From Halichondria panicea (Eukaryota; Porifera; Demospongiae; Suberitida; Halichondriidae), in NCBI RefSeq assembly GCF_963675165.1, contig NC_087390.1, positions 6,416,319 through 6,480,318 on the forward strand: DNA of 64,000 nucleotides, given 5' to 3'. Positions 12,801 through 24,328 of this stretch are shown here, piece after piece. Both the position numbers and the translations under genes were made by a program. Numbering within the stretch: position 1 is the stretch's first letter; each line of letters starts with the position of its first letter. The notes under the pieces are model-generated. The model saw only the letters and a list, made by a program, of their open reading frames with translations, did not search any database and was not told the DNA's origin.

Positions 12801-15800
12801 TTGGGGCCGAAATAAATTACTGATCTAAGGACACCATATTGTCAACCTATCAAAGTGCTACTAAACAAAATAATTTTTTCGGAAATCGGATGTTCGCAAC
12901 ACAAGTTATGGCCTCTCAAACATAGCTACGAAAACAGGCCTGATTTGGAAAAAGCGCCCACTTATATATAGCTCACGCTTTTTTTCAGTAAATGGACAAT
13001 TTGGTGCCAAAATAAATTACTGATCTAAGCACACCATATTGTCAACCTATCAAAGTGCTACTAAACAAAATAATTTTTTTGGAAATCGGACATTCGCAAC
13101 ACAAGTTATGGCCTCTCAAACATAGCTACGAAAACAGGCCTGATTTGGAAAAAGCGCCCACGCTTTTTTTCAGTAAATGGACAATTTGGTGCCGAAATAA
13201 ATTACTGATCTAAGCACACCATATTGTCAACCTATCAAAGTGCTACTAAACAAAATAATTTTTTCGGAAATCGGACACTCGCAACACAAGTTATGGCCTC
13301 TCAAACATAGCTACGAAAACAGGCCTGATTTGGAAAAAGCGCCCACTTATAGCCCACGCTTTTTTTCAGTAAATGGACAATTTGGGGCCGAAATAAATTA
13401 CTGATCTAAGCACACAATATTGTCAACCTATCAAAGTGCTACTAAACAAAATAATTTTTTCGGAAATCGGACGTTCGCAACACAAGTTATGGCCTCTCAA
13501 ACATAGCTACGAAAACAGGCCTGATTTGGAAAAAGCGCCCACTTATATAATTATAGCCCACGCTTTTTTTCAGTAAATGGACAATTTGGGGCCGAAATAA
13601 ATTACTGATCTAAGGACACCATATTGTCAACCTATCAAAGTGCTACTAAATAAAATAATTTGTTCGGAAATCGGACGTTCGCAACACAAGTTATGGCCTC
13701 TCAAACATAGCTACGAAAACAGGCCTGATTTGGAAAAAGCGCCCACTTATAGCCCACGCTTTTTTTCAGTAAATGGACTATTTGGGGCTGAAATAAATTA
13801 CTGATCTAAGCACACCATATTGTCAACCTATCAAAGTGCTACTAAACAAAATAATTTTTTCGGAAATCAGACATTCGCAACACAAGTTATGGCCTCTCAA
13901 ACATAGCTACGAAAACAGGCCTGATTTGGAAAAAGCGCCCACTTATAGCCCACGCTTTTTTTCAGAAAATGGACTATTTGGGTACGAAATAAATTACTGA
14001 TCTAAGCACACCATATTGTCAACCTATCAAAGTGCTACTAAACAAAATAATTTTTTCGGAAATCGGACGTTCCCAACACAAGTTATGGCCTCTCAAACAT
14101 GGCTACGAAAACAGGCTTAAAATTTTGAGCAATTTGGGCCCTGAAAATTATCACATATCATAATTTCTCGTACGTACTTTATAGATCTTTGTTTCTCTCT
14201 TTGTAGCCTCCTCTCAAGAGCCTCGTAGTTCAGAGATAGTTGATCTAGCTGAGACATCAACACTCCCGACAGCATCCCACCAAGCTGCAGTGTGGGGGGT
14301 AGAGATCACATGACCTACTAGCTCGTACACTGGGCGTACACACCTGAACACTGTCGGCTCTTTCTTTGGGGTCAGAGGTCAGACAACGTTGAATGACCTC
14401 TGACACGAGGGGGCTGTACGAGTCGTCATGGATACTGGGGTAATCTACCTCTGCAATCTGTACGAGCAATAATAAGTCAAAGTTACATTATTTATGGTCT
14501 GACCTTTTTGGCTAGAGCGAGCATGTTGGATGCTTGGAAAGGTGGATTGAGGGCAGCCATCTGGTAGAGTATGCACCCAGCAGCCCAAATATCAGCCTTC
14601 TCGTTGTAGGGCTCACTGTGGACCAGCTCTGGACTGTGTGTGTGTGGTGTGGGCGGGATGGTGTGTGGTGTGTGGTGTGGGCGGGATGGTGTGTGGTGTG
14701 TGGGGAGCTTGCTATACATACATAGGCTGTGCCACCCACTCACCACCAGTAGAGCATGGTCCCCACCACTGACTCTAGTACACTCAGCTCTCTCTGTTTC
14801 TGTTTAGCCAGACCAAAGTCAGCTGAAAAGGAGAGGGTAAGATAACTAGAGGGGTGCAGTATCCAATGGTGGCTAGCATATAGCTACAGTTATACTCACT
14901 GATGGTCAGTTTGTCCCCCTCCCCTAGCATGAGGTTGGCTGGGGAGAGGTCACGATGGACGATCCTCTTCTCCTTGTGAATGTAGCGCAGTGCAAGTGTG
15001 AGCTGGGTGAACACACGCCACAATCGCTCCTCAGTGAACTTTTGACCTTTCTCCTTGAGTGATGTAATGTGCTCCAGGAGAGAGGCGCCCTCCAGGTACT
15101 GCATGACAATGTACAAGTGGCCCCCTGTGGTGTGTGTGTGGTGTGTGGTGTGTGTGGTGTGTGTGGTGTGTGTGGTGTGTGCCTGCCCACCTTCCTGGAA
15201 GCACTTGTGATAGCTGACCACGTTGGTGTGTCTCAGGTGCTCTCTCACCATATTCACTTCAGTCATGAGGTGACCTATCGCACTGCTCCGCTCTCCCAGC
15301 GTCTTCCCGAGGCAGGGATGAGTGCAGCGTATCTCCTTGAGGGCGAGGTAACCCTCCGAGTGAGGCTTGTGGACCTGTGAGGGGGCGTGTGTGAGGGTGT
15401 GTGAGGTGTGAGGGGGTGTACCTTGTAGACGCTCCCGAATGCTCCTGATCCTAGTAACTCTAGGACAGCATACCCTCCAATTGTGAAAATCGGTGCTTTG
15501 TTCTGATTGGTCGCTTTTATGTTACCTCGTATGACATCACAATCACCCTCCTGCGTATTATAGAGAATAACGATATAAGATCTTTCAAACATAATTATTA
15601 AGGGCCTAGTAGTCTAGTCCACTTACAGAGAGGCTGTTGACAGCGTGCACCATGTGACTGTAAGCACCAATGTCTTGTGTGTAGTGTCCAATGTCAATGA
15701 AGAGCTCAAATAAACTTGTTGGAAAGAGCTTCTTGAAGAGTGATCGATGTCTCTCCATACTGAACAAATACCTGTACAGAGGGGAGCCAGTCCAGCCATA

Positions 15801-18337
15801 ATTATTGTAAAATTAAAATTTGGGAGAGAAATCGAACGTTCGCAATACAAGTTATGGCCTCTTAAACATAGCTACAAAAACAGGCCTGATTTGGAAAAAG
15901 CGCCCACTTATAGCCCACGCTTTTTTAGACAAATAAATTATTGGGCCAGAAATACTGATCTAAGCACACCATTATGTAGACCTAGGGAAATCGAACATTA
16001 TTCATTTGTAGCCTTGTACCTGAGTGCTCTTAGAGCATGCTTCTGGAGATTAAACTTGAGTCTTTTGTCTCCAGTGATCGGGGTTGCCAAGGGTAGGATG
16101 TGCATAGCGACCAGATAGACTCCATTCAACTACAAGTACAATATATGTACAGATAGTGTCAGTGTCGTCAGGAGTATTGACTAGTGACGACTAGCTGGAC
16201 TCACTTGCACTATACACTGAGCATTGGCATCACTGAGCACTAGCTGAGTCAGCACTGAACACACAGCACTCTGTAACACTAGCCCCTGTGTAAGGAGGGG
16301 ACCATTGAAACATAGTTAGTCTGTACAGGCAAGCTACCGTAGTGCTAGTTGGAGGGGACACACTGTTAGTCTGTACAGGCAAGCTACCGTAGTGCTAGTT
16401 GGAGGGGACACACTGTTAGTCTGTACAGGCAAGCTACCGTAGTGCTAGTTGGAGGGGACACACTGTTAGTCTGTACAGGCAAGCTACCGTAGTGCTAGTT
16501 GGAGGGGACACACTGTTAGTCTGTACAGCACTGGAAAGCTCCGCAGTTAGAAATTCATGCGCATACAATACTAACTAAATGTTATGCAAACGGCAATAAT
16601 TATGTTTTTGTATCCTTTAAATTGCCTAGTATTTATATCACATACCGTATAGCGGGAAATTTTCGCGGGTGCAAATTTTCGCTATTTGGCTCCCAGAGCC
16701 CTCAGCAGAAATTTTCGCGGTTTTAATTTTCGTGTCAATGCCAATAAACCACACCCACCAATAGGTTTTGCACCTGCGTATACCGGTGCGTGGGAGTTTA
16801 TCCCAGTTTTAATTTTCGCGTTGACTACTCTGCCCTCGAAAAACGCGAAAATTTGCACCCCACGAAAATTTCCCGCTATACGGTACTAATATTGTAGCAC
16901 TCATTGTACGTTACCTTGTCCCGACTCTCGTGGTCTGTGGATTGTGTGATGTCATTCCTCGAGAGTATATTTAGTAACAGGGGGATTCCCCCTCCCACCC
17001 TCACAGCCTCACGCCCCTCACTACCCTCACACAGCCGCTCCACTACACACACAGCGTGATGAAGGACGTGGGCGTCAGAGCAACTATGGAACAATCTGTG
17101 TGTGTGGAGGGTGTGTGGGCGTGTGTGTGTGTGGAGGGGGCAGTGTTTACCTGATAAGAATTGAGAGTCCGTCCACATTTTGTAACTGTGTGCGAAACAG
17201 TGGCTGCTGACTCAGCAATAATAACAGATCTGTTGCTAAGCGACGAGAGGTCATATCGTACGTTGATACGATGTGTAGTAGTGTGTGTGGTGGGAGTGCG
17301 TGGGTGGCACACAACGTCTCACATGATCCAGGCCTATATAGTGACAGTGGGGTTAGGGATACGGTATTAAATTCATGTCTTTGCTAATTATAACTAGGAG
17401 TTTACTGTTTGCTGATGTTGGTGAGGGCACACAGTGTGCAGTGCAGAGTGGGGAGGTCAGAGGTCATTAACAGGGCACACAAACTGACGTGAACACTGGC
17501 CGAGAGGATGTCGTCATGGTAACGAGGGCTATGGGATATCTTCTGAAATATATCTGTAATTATAATTATATAAAGTGATTGGATTATAATAGCAAACACA
17601 CAACGTACTTGTCAGTTCTTTAAGTATGTCCACGGAAATGGGATCACTGGTTGTCATGGTGATGTGAAGGTGTGTAGCCCGTGATAGGGACGCAGCTAGA
17701 GATGGTATTGGACTTTGACCTTTCATAAACGAGTGTTGTAGCAGTTCATCACGCAGTAGCAAGCGCAGAGTCATCAGAATACGATGACCTGTCTCCATGA
17801 TAACCACCCCCTCTAGCCATTCGTTGTCAAGGCAATGACCCTTGAGTACTTGTAGGAGCTACCGAGAGTACACACATCGTATAAGCATACAAATGTTTGT
17901 GCGAACACACATTTAAATATTTCGTATTGGATAGTGACGTTGCGGTAGAATAATTTCGTAGTTTTAAGAGGCTCTTCAAATTATATAAAAATTTCCACCA
18001 TACAAAAATAACCCGGACCTGCTATAATAATTATCGTTACAGTCATGTTGTTGATTGCAGTACACACGTACCTGTTTAAAGTGTGCCTTGCACGAATGCC
18101 TTGAGAAACATCTCTCCTTCTGGAAGGCTGTGCAGAACTCTGTCAGAGCCTCACCTTCAGACAGCTACACAGGACAGGGAACATGAAGTGTAGATATCTA
18201 TTGATACAGCTACTCACTTGTTTGTCAGGAAGGTCTCGTGTTGTAGAGGATCGTATCTGTGATAGCACTGCTAGTAGGTCTACTCTCTCACTCATTCTCA
18301 CCACCGCTAGCTTCAAGAGAACAAGTGTCACATCCAA
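9887..18337 (-). CDS. NEK10: NIMA-related kinase 10
   Basis: Ser/Thr protein kinase; the vertebrate protein acts in ciliated cells and the DNA-damage response. Eighteen exons (5' to 3'): 18218-18337, 18072-18164, 17609-17858, 17406-17553, 17151-17333, 16915-17095, 16205-16285, 16020-16129, 15627-15771, 15422-15550, 15191-15374, 14900-15124, 14744-14822, 14504-14633, 14344-14457, 14178-14284, 10376-10827 and 9887-10311; these total 1,051 residues (human 1,172). N-terminal armadillo-like repeats lead to YLFSMERHRSLFKKLFP and FELFIDIGHYTQDI, diagnostic of NEK10. The kinase domain has GSGAFGSVYK, ALKEI, IVHRDLSPANLMLG, DFGLAKQK and PELVHSEPYNEKADIWAAGC. A coiled coil and a tail with HVRQISDP and LTYEQLQAVIESL follow. 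A start at 18295 is equally possible. The intron at 10828-14177 is filled by the satellite array. Its acceptor is preceded by TTACTAAC, a perfect branch-point consensus. Confidence 0.93.
10855..14135. repeat. Intronic satellite array, about 17 monomers of 185-208 bp
   Basis: Seventeen tandem copies counted by the block CAACCTATCAAAGTGCTACT, at about 10877, 11083, 11279, 11480, 11676, 11859, 12058, 12257, 12443, 12638, 12846, 13045, 13230, 13425, 13628, 13825 and 14018. Each monomer also holds GTTATGGCCTCTCAAACATA, AACAGGCCTGATTTGG and AAAAAGCGCCCAC. Length changes come from presence or absence of a TTATATATAGCCC segment. Marker variants at about 12177, 12757, 12962 and 13542 repeat with a period of about 785 bp, so a four-monomer higher-order unit was itself duplicated. 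The array lies entirely within one NEK10 intron and stops about 25 bp before the exon. Confidence 0.92.
15835..15990. repeat. Single diverged satellite monomer in NEK10 intron
   Basis: One copy of the 10855-14135 monomer, in the same orientation, with GTTATGGCCTCTTAAACATA and AAAGCGCCCACTTATAGCCC, lies in the intron 15772-16019. Confidence 0.85.
16316..16529. repeat. 50-bp minisatellite, four and a part copies
   Basis: Near-identical 50-bp units starting at 16316, 16366, 16416, 16466 and 16516 (partial), each with TTAGTCTGTACAGGCAAGCT. It lies in the NEK10 intron 16286-16914. Confidence 0.92.
16643..16885. mobile_element. MITE with about 40-bp terminal inverted repeats
   Basis: Left end TACCGTATAGCGGGAAATTT and right end AAATTTCCCGCTATACGGTA are reverse complements. 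The inverted match continues inward through the TTCGCGGGTGCAAATTTTCGC region with a few mismatches. The ends begin and finish with TA, consistent with a TA target duplication of Tc1/mariner-type elements. It is 243 bp, without coding capacity, and sits in a NEK10 intron. Confidence 0.88.
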
Positions 18338-18502
18338 CTAGCTACTAGTCTTCCGTCACGCCCCTTCTTCTTTTTTAGCTGAATTAGCACCTTTGATAAT
18401 GATCCTCACCAACTACATTATCGATCTTTACCTATTGATATTCCAACCACGTGGAGTGTTCTTCTTGAGGAGGGCGTGGCCAGACTACCCCCCCCCTGAA
18501 AG
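18338..18502. promoter_or_regulatory. Bidirectional promoter region NEK10/KAT14
   Basis: 165 bp separate the two divergent start codons (349-bp class distances are exceeded nowhere between them). No TATA box or other recognisable element is obvious. Shared use is inferred from spacing only. Confidence 0.55.
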
Positions 18503-20845
18503 ATGTCTCGCTCAAGTGGTGCTACAGCTAGCAGCTCCAAGGATCACCACCATCATCATCATCACACCGTCTCCCCGGCTGTACTGGGCGAGTGTGGATA
18601 TTGTGGACACACGATAGTCGCCAAGAAGCACAAGTTCCTGCCATTGGAGTGCACCAACTGCAGGGGAGTGTACCATGTCTCCTGTCTCAGAGGGAAGAAG
18701 CCACAGACTCTATTAGGAGATCAACTGTTCAAGTTCTCTTGTGCCTATTGCAGTTCCATGGGAGCAGAGATATGTAGCCGACCCTACCTTCACTGGTATA
18801 AGCCTCAATATCCCGTATATGTAATCACGCCACACATTAATTAAGTGTTCTGATACCTTTCCATTTTATAATACTCTTAATACTCTTATTATTCTTATGT
18901 GTATAGCTAGTAATAGACCAATCTGTACGTAACGTTTTGTGAAAAAAATTGACAGACTTTATACATCTGTGTATTTACACCAAGACACTAGCACTATATA
19001 ACCTGTGTCACACCGTGCAGGGTCCACATCACTCATCTTGTGCTGTATAATCTCATTGTTGGTCGGAAGTCCCCTCAAGGACGTGTGGGGCGTGACAAGA
19101 GGGAGTACTTCCGTTGGAATGAGGATATCTGTGGTTTCATGCGAACTCATTGGAACAAGCTCATGCCTGACCGGAAGAGGACCCAGTCCTGGAGGAGCAC
19201 AGTAGCCGGCACTCTGTCCGTCAACTGCCCATCCGTATTCAAATCAGGTACGTTGTTTTAGTCACCTAATACATACCGTATAATAATATAACTGGGTTAT
19301 ATCCTTTTATAAATTCGACAATTTTTGTCATTCCCAGAACTTTTATCTGAGCATGTCATGTGATAGGCCTTGTCTAGAGCTACAGAATGCATCTCTTAGT
19401 TTTGATATTGATTGATTTTTAGTGAAGTTATGATCTCCCAACTTAGTCCAAATTCATCATTACTGTTTTCTCATGCAGGACAATCGCTATTTGGTGAGCC
19501 TGGTTGGTGGACTCTGACCTCTGTGTCTCCGCCCAACCCTCGTCAAGCCATCACGTCGTCACCACCAGCACTCGGAAAGCGCTCTACACCTCTCACACTC
19601 TCTCCTCCACCCCCACACAAACGCTCGGGCCCCCTCACATTGTCACCGCCCCCTCCACACAAGCACACCCCTCCATTCTCACCGCCCCCACACCGGAAAT
19701 CTACATCTTCCCTGTTCTCCCCACCGCCCACGAAGCGAAGCACACCTCTCACACTCTCACCCCCGCCCCCTCCACAGAAGCGATACAAACGATCCTCCCT
19801 ATCCACCACACCCATACCCTCCCCCAGCCCGCCCCCTCCTGAAATAACCCCCAAAGGACCCACTCGTATCCTTAAGGCAATGAGCACGAGACAAGAGTTG
19901 ATCCTACGGACCCACTTGGAGGGACATAAAGATGCTGTGTCACAGTGCCCTAAAGCCGCCAGGTTACTACGCAAGCTGAAGGTCAAGGAGCTGCAGAGAC
20001 GTTATGGACATGCTATATTCGATCTCGACAAAACGGTTACCACGGCAATAGACCAGACGATCAAGTATGTGGTGGACGGATCGAAACCTTACTATGAGCA
20101 AGTTGTACCTGTGAAGAAATTGACCTCTGACCTTTCCTACGGGCGTCTACAGCCAACGAAAGCTAAACCAGATGTGAATTGTGGGGAAGATATTCTGAAA
20201 AGGATCAGTATTATATCCCACCCCCTACCTCATGTGCACACTTCCTTTAGAGAGAGTTTAAATGGCCACAGTTATTCTCACAAGAAATTGATCAGTCCTT
20301 ATACTACGAGGAAGCTCAAGCCGTTTATATTCCGTACCAACGACCTTCGACCTTTGAGGGTTCGTCTTAACAAGGAGATTTGCAAGGGCTCAGAGTACAA
20401 AGTCCAGTCTTTTGATTTTGTCTATCTACAGAAGCATTTGATTAAGGCTGTCAACAATTTTGTGTCCACTTTTTTCTGGATGGTTGATCTTTCCGAGTAC
20501 CTCCAGTATCCTGACTTCTCGTGTGTTGTACTGTACGGTAACCTAGTGGTCGGTTGTGCCTTCATGACTCCAGATGTCAAAGTCAACGAAGCTTATATTT
20601 CATTTCTAGCAGTTCACCCTGAGTTTCAGCGATCTAGTATTGGCAAGTTGATGCTTTATCATCTTGTGCAGACGTGTATGGGCAAGGATGTCACACTGCA
20701 CGTGTCCGTGGATAATCCTGCCATGTTCTTATACCACAAGTTTGGGTTCAAGGCCGAGAAGTATTGTCTGGATTTCTATGAACATTATTATCCGAGTAAT
20801 CATCATCTCTCCAAACATGCTTACTTCATGAGACTCAAGAGATGA
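18503..20845 (+). CDS. KAT14: Lysine acetyltransferase 14 (ATAC complex, CSRP2BP)
   Basis: Acetyltransferase subunit of the metazoan ATAC chromatin complex. Exons 18503-18795, 19021-19247 and 19479-20845 give 628 residues (human 782). A short N-terminus with a run of seven histidines precedes a Cys/His zinc-binding module (CGYCGHTI, LECTNCRGVYHVSCLR, FSCAYC). Next comes the family domain with VLYNLIVGRK, FMRTHWNKLMP, RRTQSWRSTVAGTL-like sequence and FGEPGWWTL. A proline-rich linker with repeated SPPPPHKR-like units follows, then a C-terminal GNAT domain with FLAVHPEFQRSSIGKLMLYH as the acetyl-CoA loop. The GNAT loop QRSSIG deviates from the usual Q/RxxGxG/A at one glycine. The gene is divergent from NEK10 and convergent with the unknown gene at 21124-22108. 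Confidence 0.9.
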
Positions 20846-21123
20846 ACTATAAGACACTGTATATAATTATTATAGTGAACAAAATGATAGTAGTACATGT
20901 ATAATTCTGTGCAATTATTTTATTTTATAAAAAAAAAGCATTTGCCTGAATTTTAATACCTTCCCCTCGTGGGGGGCGGGCCTGCTAGTTCCCACCATCA
21001 TTAATTAGCATTAGTTGGAGGTGTGGCTCCAGTAGAATGTTAATGATAATTTCAACATTTCAGAGCAATAATACATACATGTAATTATACACAGAACAAG
21101 GGGTCAGGTGATCACAACATTAG

Positions 21124-22108
21124 CTAATGAGTTACATTTGAAATGGGAATGAAATACATAGTATCTAGTGTGTGTCCGACTGGGTTTCTTCGTCCAGATG
21201 GGCCGGGTATCCCACTGAAGGCTGCCCTAGTCCGCCATGCTTGACACAGTTCAGGCTCGGTCTCATAATAGTTATAAACTGCTCTAATATCTTCATTAGC
21301 TGTGTAGCTGAGCACTTTAATTTTTGGAGGAGATTCGAGTGTTTCAGTGAATTGTTGATCCAGGTTGATCTTGACAGGGGCGCAGTCTGTGTTCTCAATC
21401 ATACTCAATTGTCTGATAGTATTGCTTGTGCTGATAGCCATACGAGAGAGTAGTGTATCCATCATCTCAGCTCTGCTGTTAGCGGTGGTTGATGGTGGAC
21501 ACTTCTTAGTGAGTGGCCGATTGTGTGACAGCTTTGTACTTGATGCTATAATATTATTGTGTCTCTCCAACTTTGCCTGTCGTGCGTGGGAATAATGAGG
21601 TACACAAAATTTATAAAAGTAATTATTTCCTCACTTTTTGTAATTTCTTCTCCCATTGTTTGTGTAACTGCGTAAAGTTTGGTACATCTCGTACAACAGA
21701 GGGGGGCAGGACAAGGGGTGTAGTACTAGTAGAGGGGGTCTCCATGTTATGTACCTCCTTCAGGGGGGGTCTAATCACTCGCACAGGTAGACGGCTATGT
21801 GGGGGGGGGGTAGACGTGGATATAACTAAACTTATAGCTATATAGTTACACACAGCAGGCTATGTGATCTAGTAGGATAGCTAGCTGTAGCTCACCTTCT
21901 CTTAACAGCTCTGCTGGGCAGTGTCCTCCCGTTCTCCTGTATGTACATATACACAGAACATGTACAGTTACGTGATGTAGGGTCACATGTATTCACCACA
22001 TACACACACACAAGCTGCATAGCCACCATACAGTCTATACTCTAGCCAGTATGGGTACAGACCTAAGGTGCAGGCCTAGCTCACCTTGTATGCTACTTGC
22101 TGAGACAT
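21124..22108 (-). CDS. Hypothetical protein, 225 residues
   Basis: Not recognised. Four exons join in phase: 22085-22108 (MSQQVAYK), 21896-21936, 21635-21794 and 21124-21576; all introns are GT-AG. The middle part is proline/basic and contains VPNFTQLHKQWEKKLQK, a short amphipathic basic helix that faintly resembles the microtubule-binding 'PxFxxxH' motifs of NuSAP/TPX2-type proteins; this is a weak inference. The rest (TLLSRMAISTSNTIRQL and a C-terminal segment rich in Asn, Tyr and Pro) shows no signal peptide or membrane segment. It is convergent with KAT14. The consistent phasing across three introns supports a real gene, although no homology supports it. Confidence 0.6.
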
Positions 22109-24328
22109 CTCTAGTCATAGAAGAGCCTCAGACAGATCAGAATAAGCTTTAGAACAGTGTGGCTTTGAGATTGCAAATTAAGTTTCCCGGACTAGCGAAC
22201 AAGTAACTTGATTGGCCAATTAAGCACTGCTGATTCAGCAGAATTAATAGTACATACCCGATTGACCCCGCCCTTAAGCTTTAATTATTATTGCGCATGC
22301 GTATTAGATCAATTTTCAACTTAGTTTCACAAGTTGACACACACACACAGAACAAGACAACACAACAGAAACAACACAATGTGAGCATGTATGGAGTGGA
22401 GGGAGACTAGAGTTAATGCCTGTATGGAGTGGGAGGGAGACTAGAGTTAATGCCTGTATGTCCTTTGTTACGCCAGTAGCTAGTTACAGAGACACTATAT
22501 TAAAACCTTACAAACAAAAAAATGTTATTAAAACACATGTTTTACTGGAGGGTTGCAATTACAGTACTATAGATTGGAGCTGGTGTCTGGGCCGCAGCCA
22601 TAGAGATGTCATTTCCCAGACCAAGTGCTGCACAGGAGAGAAACAATAATGCATTAACAGAGATAGTTATATGAGGCTATTAATTAGACACTTTCCAGTG
22701 ATATGCCAGAAATGTTTGCCGGTGGCTATATTCTCGCGAAATTACCTCTTTTATGTAGCTAGCCTAAGAGGTGGTAAGTACCAACCACCACCGACCAGTG
22801 TGGACACATCCCAGCGTTTCACCACCATAATCATGGCATATTGTAAAAAATGCGGAATGAAATATGGGACAACAGAAAGCTTGCAGATAATGCTCTGTAT
22901 ACAGATATAGTGGTCATTTTAATATACACTACTTCTATATCTGTGAGTAGTAATTGTAACAGTTACGGCTGTTGAACTTACAACCCTCCCCCTCTGTTTA
23001 ATCAATGGTGAGGGGATTTCAGCTGCATTTCGTGTATTCAATTTCAACAATTTTCTGAAAGCTAAGAAACCGTTGAAATAGTATCATCAAAGTTTAGATG
23101 AAAAATCATGATCCAAGGCTAAAATGACAAATCATGGCCCAAGCAATTGAAAGGTATCTTTCAAAGCTTTCAGAGTTTGAAATTATGTTTGAAATTGGAT
23201 TGAATGGCTGTTGAAAGATATTCAACTGAGATCCACCCATGCATCAGTCGGCCCATATTCTATTAATTTTCATTCTCCTGATGCCTCGGTGTAGGCACCA
23301 AAGCTTTACGGCAATGAAGCTACAGTAGTACTCAACTCTAGCAGATTATTACGTATTTACAAGAAATGATCGACCACGATTGTTGCTGCTAAAAAGATAA
23401 TGGCTTTGACTATTGTATGGAATGGACATAGACTAGAGTTAATGCCTGTATGGAGTGGAGGGAGACTAGAGTTAATGCCTGTATGGAGTGGGAGGGAGAC
23501 TAGAGTTAATGCTTGTATGTCCATTGTTACCAGTAGCGAGTTACAGAGACACTATAAAAGAAATGTAAAAGTGTAGTTTTCTTCTAATTCCAGCACCAAG
23601 TCCACATATTTTTTCTTATTCTATTTGTGCACCACTGGATCATCATCCTAACAGGCAACCCCCGAGTATATAGGGGTCTGGTAACCATCAGCCAGTTGCC
23701 TCCTTGCATGAGAGAGATGACACACAGACTAGATACTCTCTGAGTAGTAAATGGATCAATAATAAAAGTTATAGCTGTTCAACCCCCCCTTTCTACAAAG
23801 CTTTCAGAAAATCAGAAATTGGATCAATAGTTATGGCTGAAAGATATTCAACGAGTGACATCCATCCATGCTCTTCATATACAACATGCCTCAGTCACCA
23901 TATATATAACTAGCATAGGTGCCCACAAAGGGACAGCTGCCTGTACCAGGAGCAGAGTATCTGCTGTAGTTACTCAGGCTGAGGTTTATACCAACCACCA
24001 CATGTAGTAGCCACAATCATCAATCTTATCAACATTGGGCAATCGGAGTAATTTAGTAGTACAGTTTTTATCAGAGTCCCCGTGGTCACTAAAACAACGA
24101 CGCATTCGCCAAAATGTCGGTTATGTTCCCGTAATCAAGCTCTTAATAACCAGCCTGGCCTACATAGTCAAGATTACAATCTACTAGAGGCAAAAACGAT
24201 ACAAAAGCCAAACACAAGAGAGAGACTCCATATATTAACAATATTAGAGGCAAATAGAAACTGCTTTTGTGTGCAAATTAACACTCTCAGTACTAATAAT
24301 AGAACACAGGCTGGAGTACATGTGGTTG
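22109..24328. other. Intergenic region with dispersed repeats
   Basis: No credible gene. Repeats at about 22390-22460 and 23425-23520 share GGAGACTAGAGTTAATGCCT. Positions about 23040-23235 contain a relative of the repeat at 45370-46075. A short open frame near 22834 begins MAYCKKCGMKYG, which looks like a zinc-ribbon start but has no continuation or splice donor in frame. The right edge is the RBMS stop codon. Confidence 0.55.

Noticed and set aside
10877-14040. CRISPR array
   Set aside because: The regular direct repeats are tandem satellite monomers without unique spacers, in an animal intron.
19543-19986. 147-codon minus-strand ORF opposite KAT14
   Set aside because: Antisense shadow of the proline-rich repeat region (Gly-rich, no homology, no splice context).
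22671-22910. ORF with MAYCKKCGMKYG, zinc-ribbon-like
   Set aside because: The CxxC motif is a single pair, there is no donor or downstream partner exon, and the region is full of dispersed repeats.
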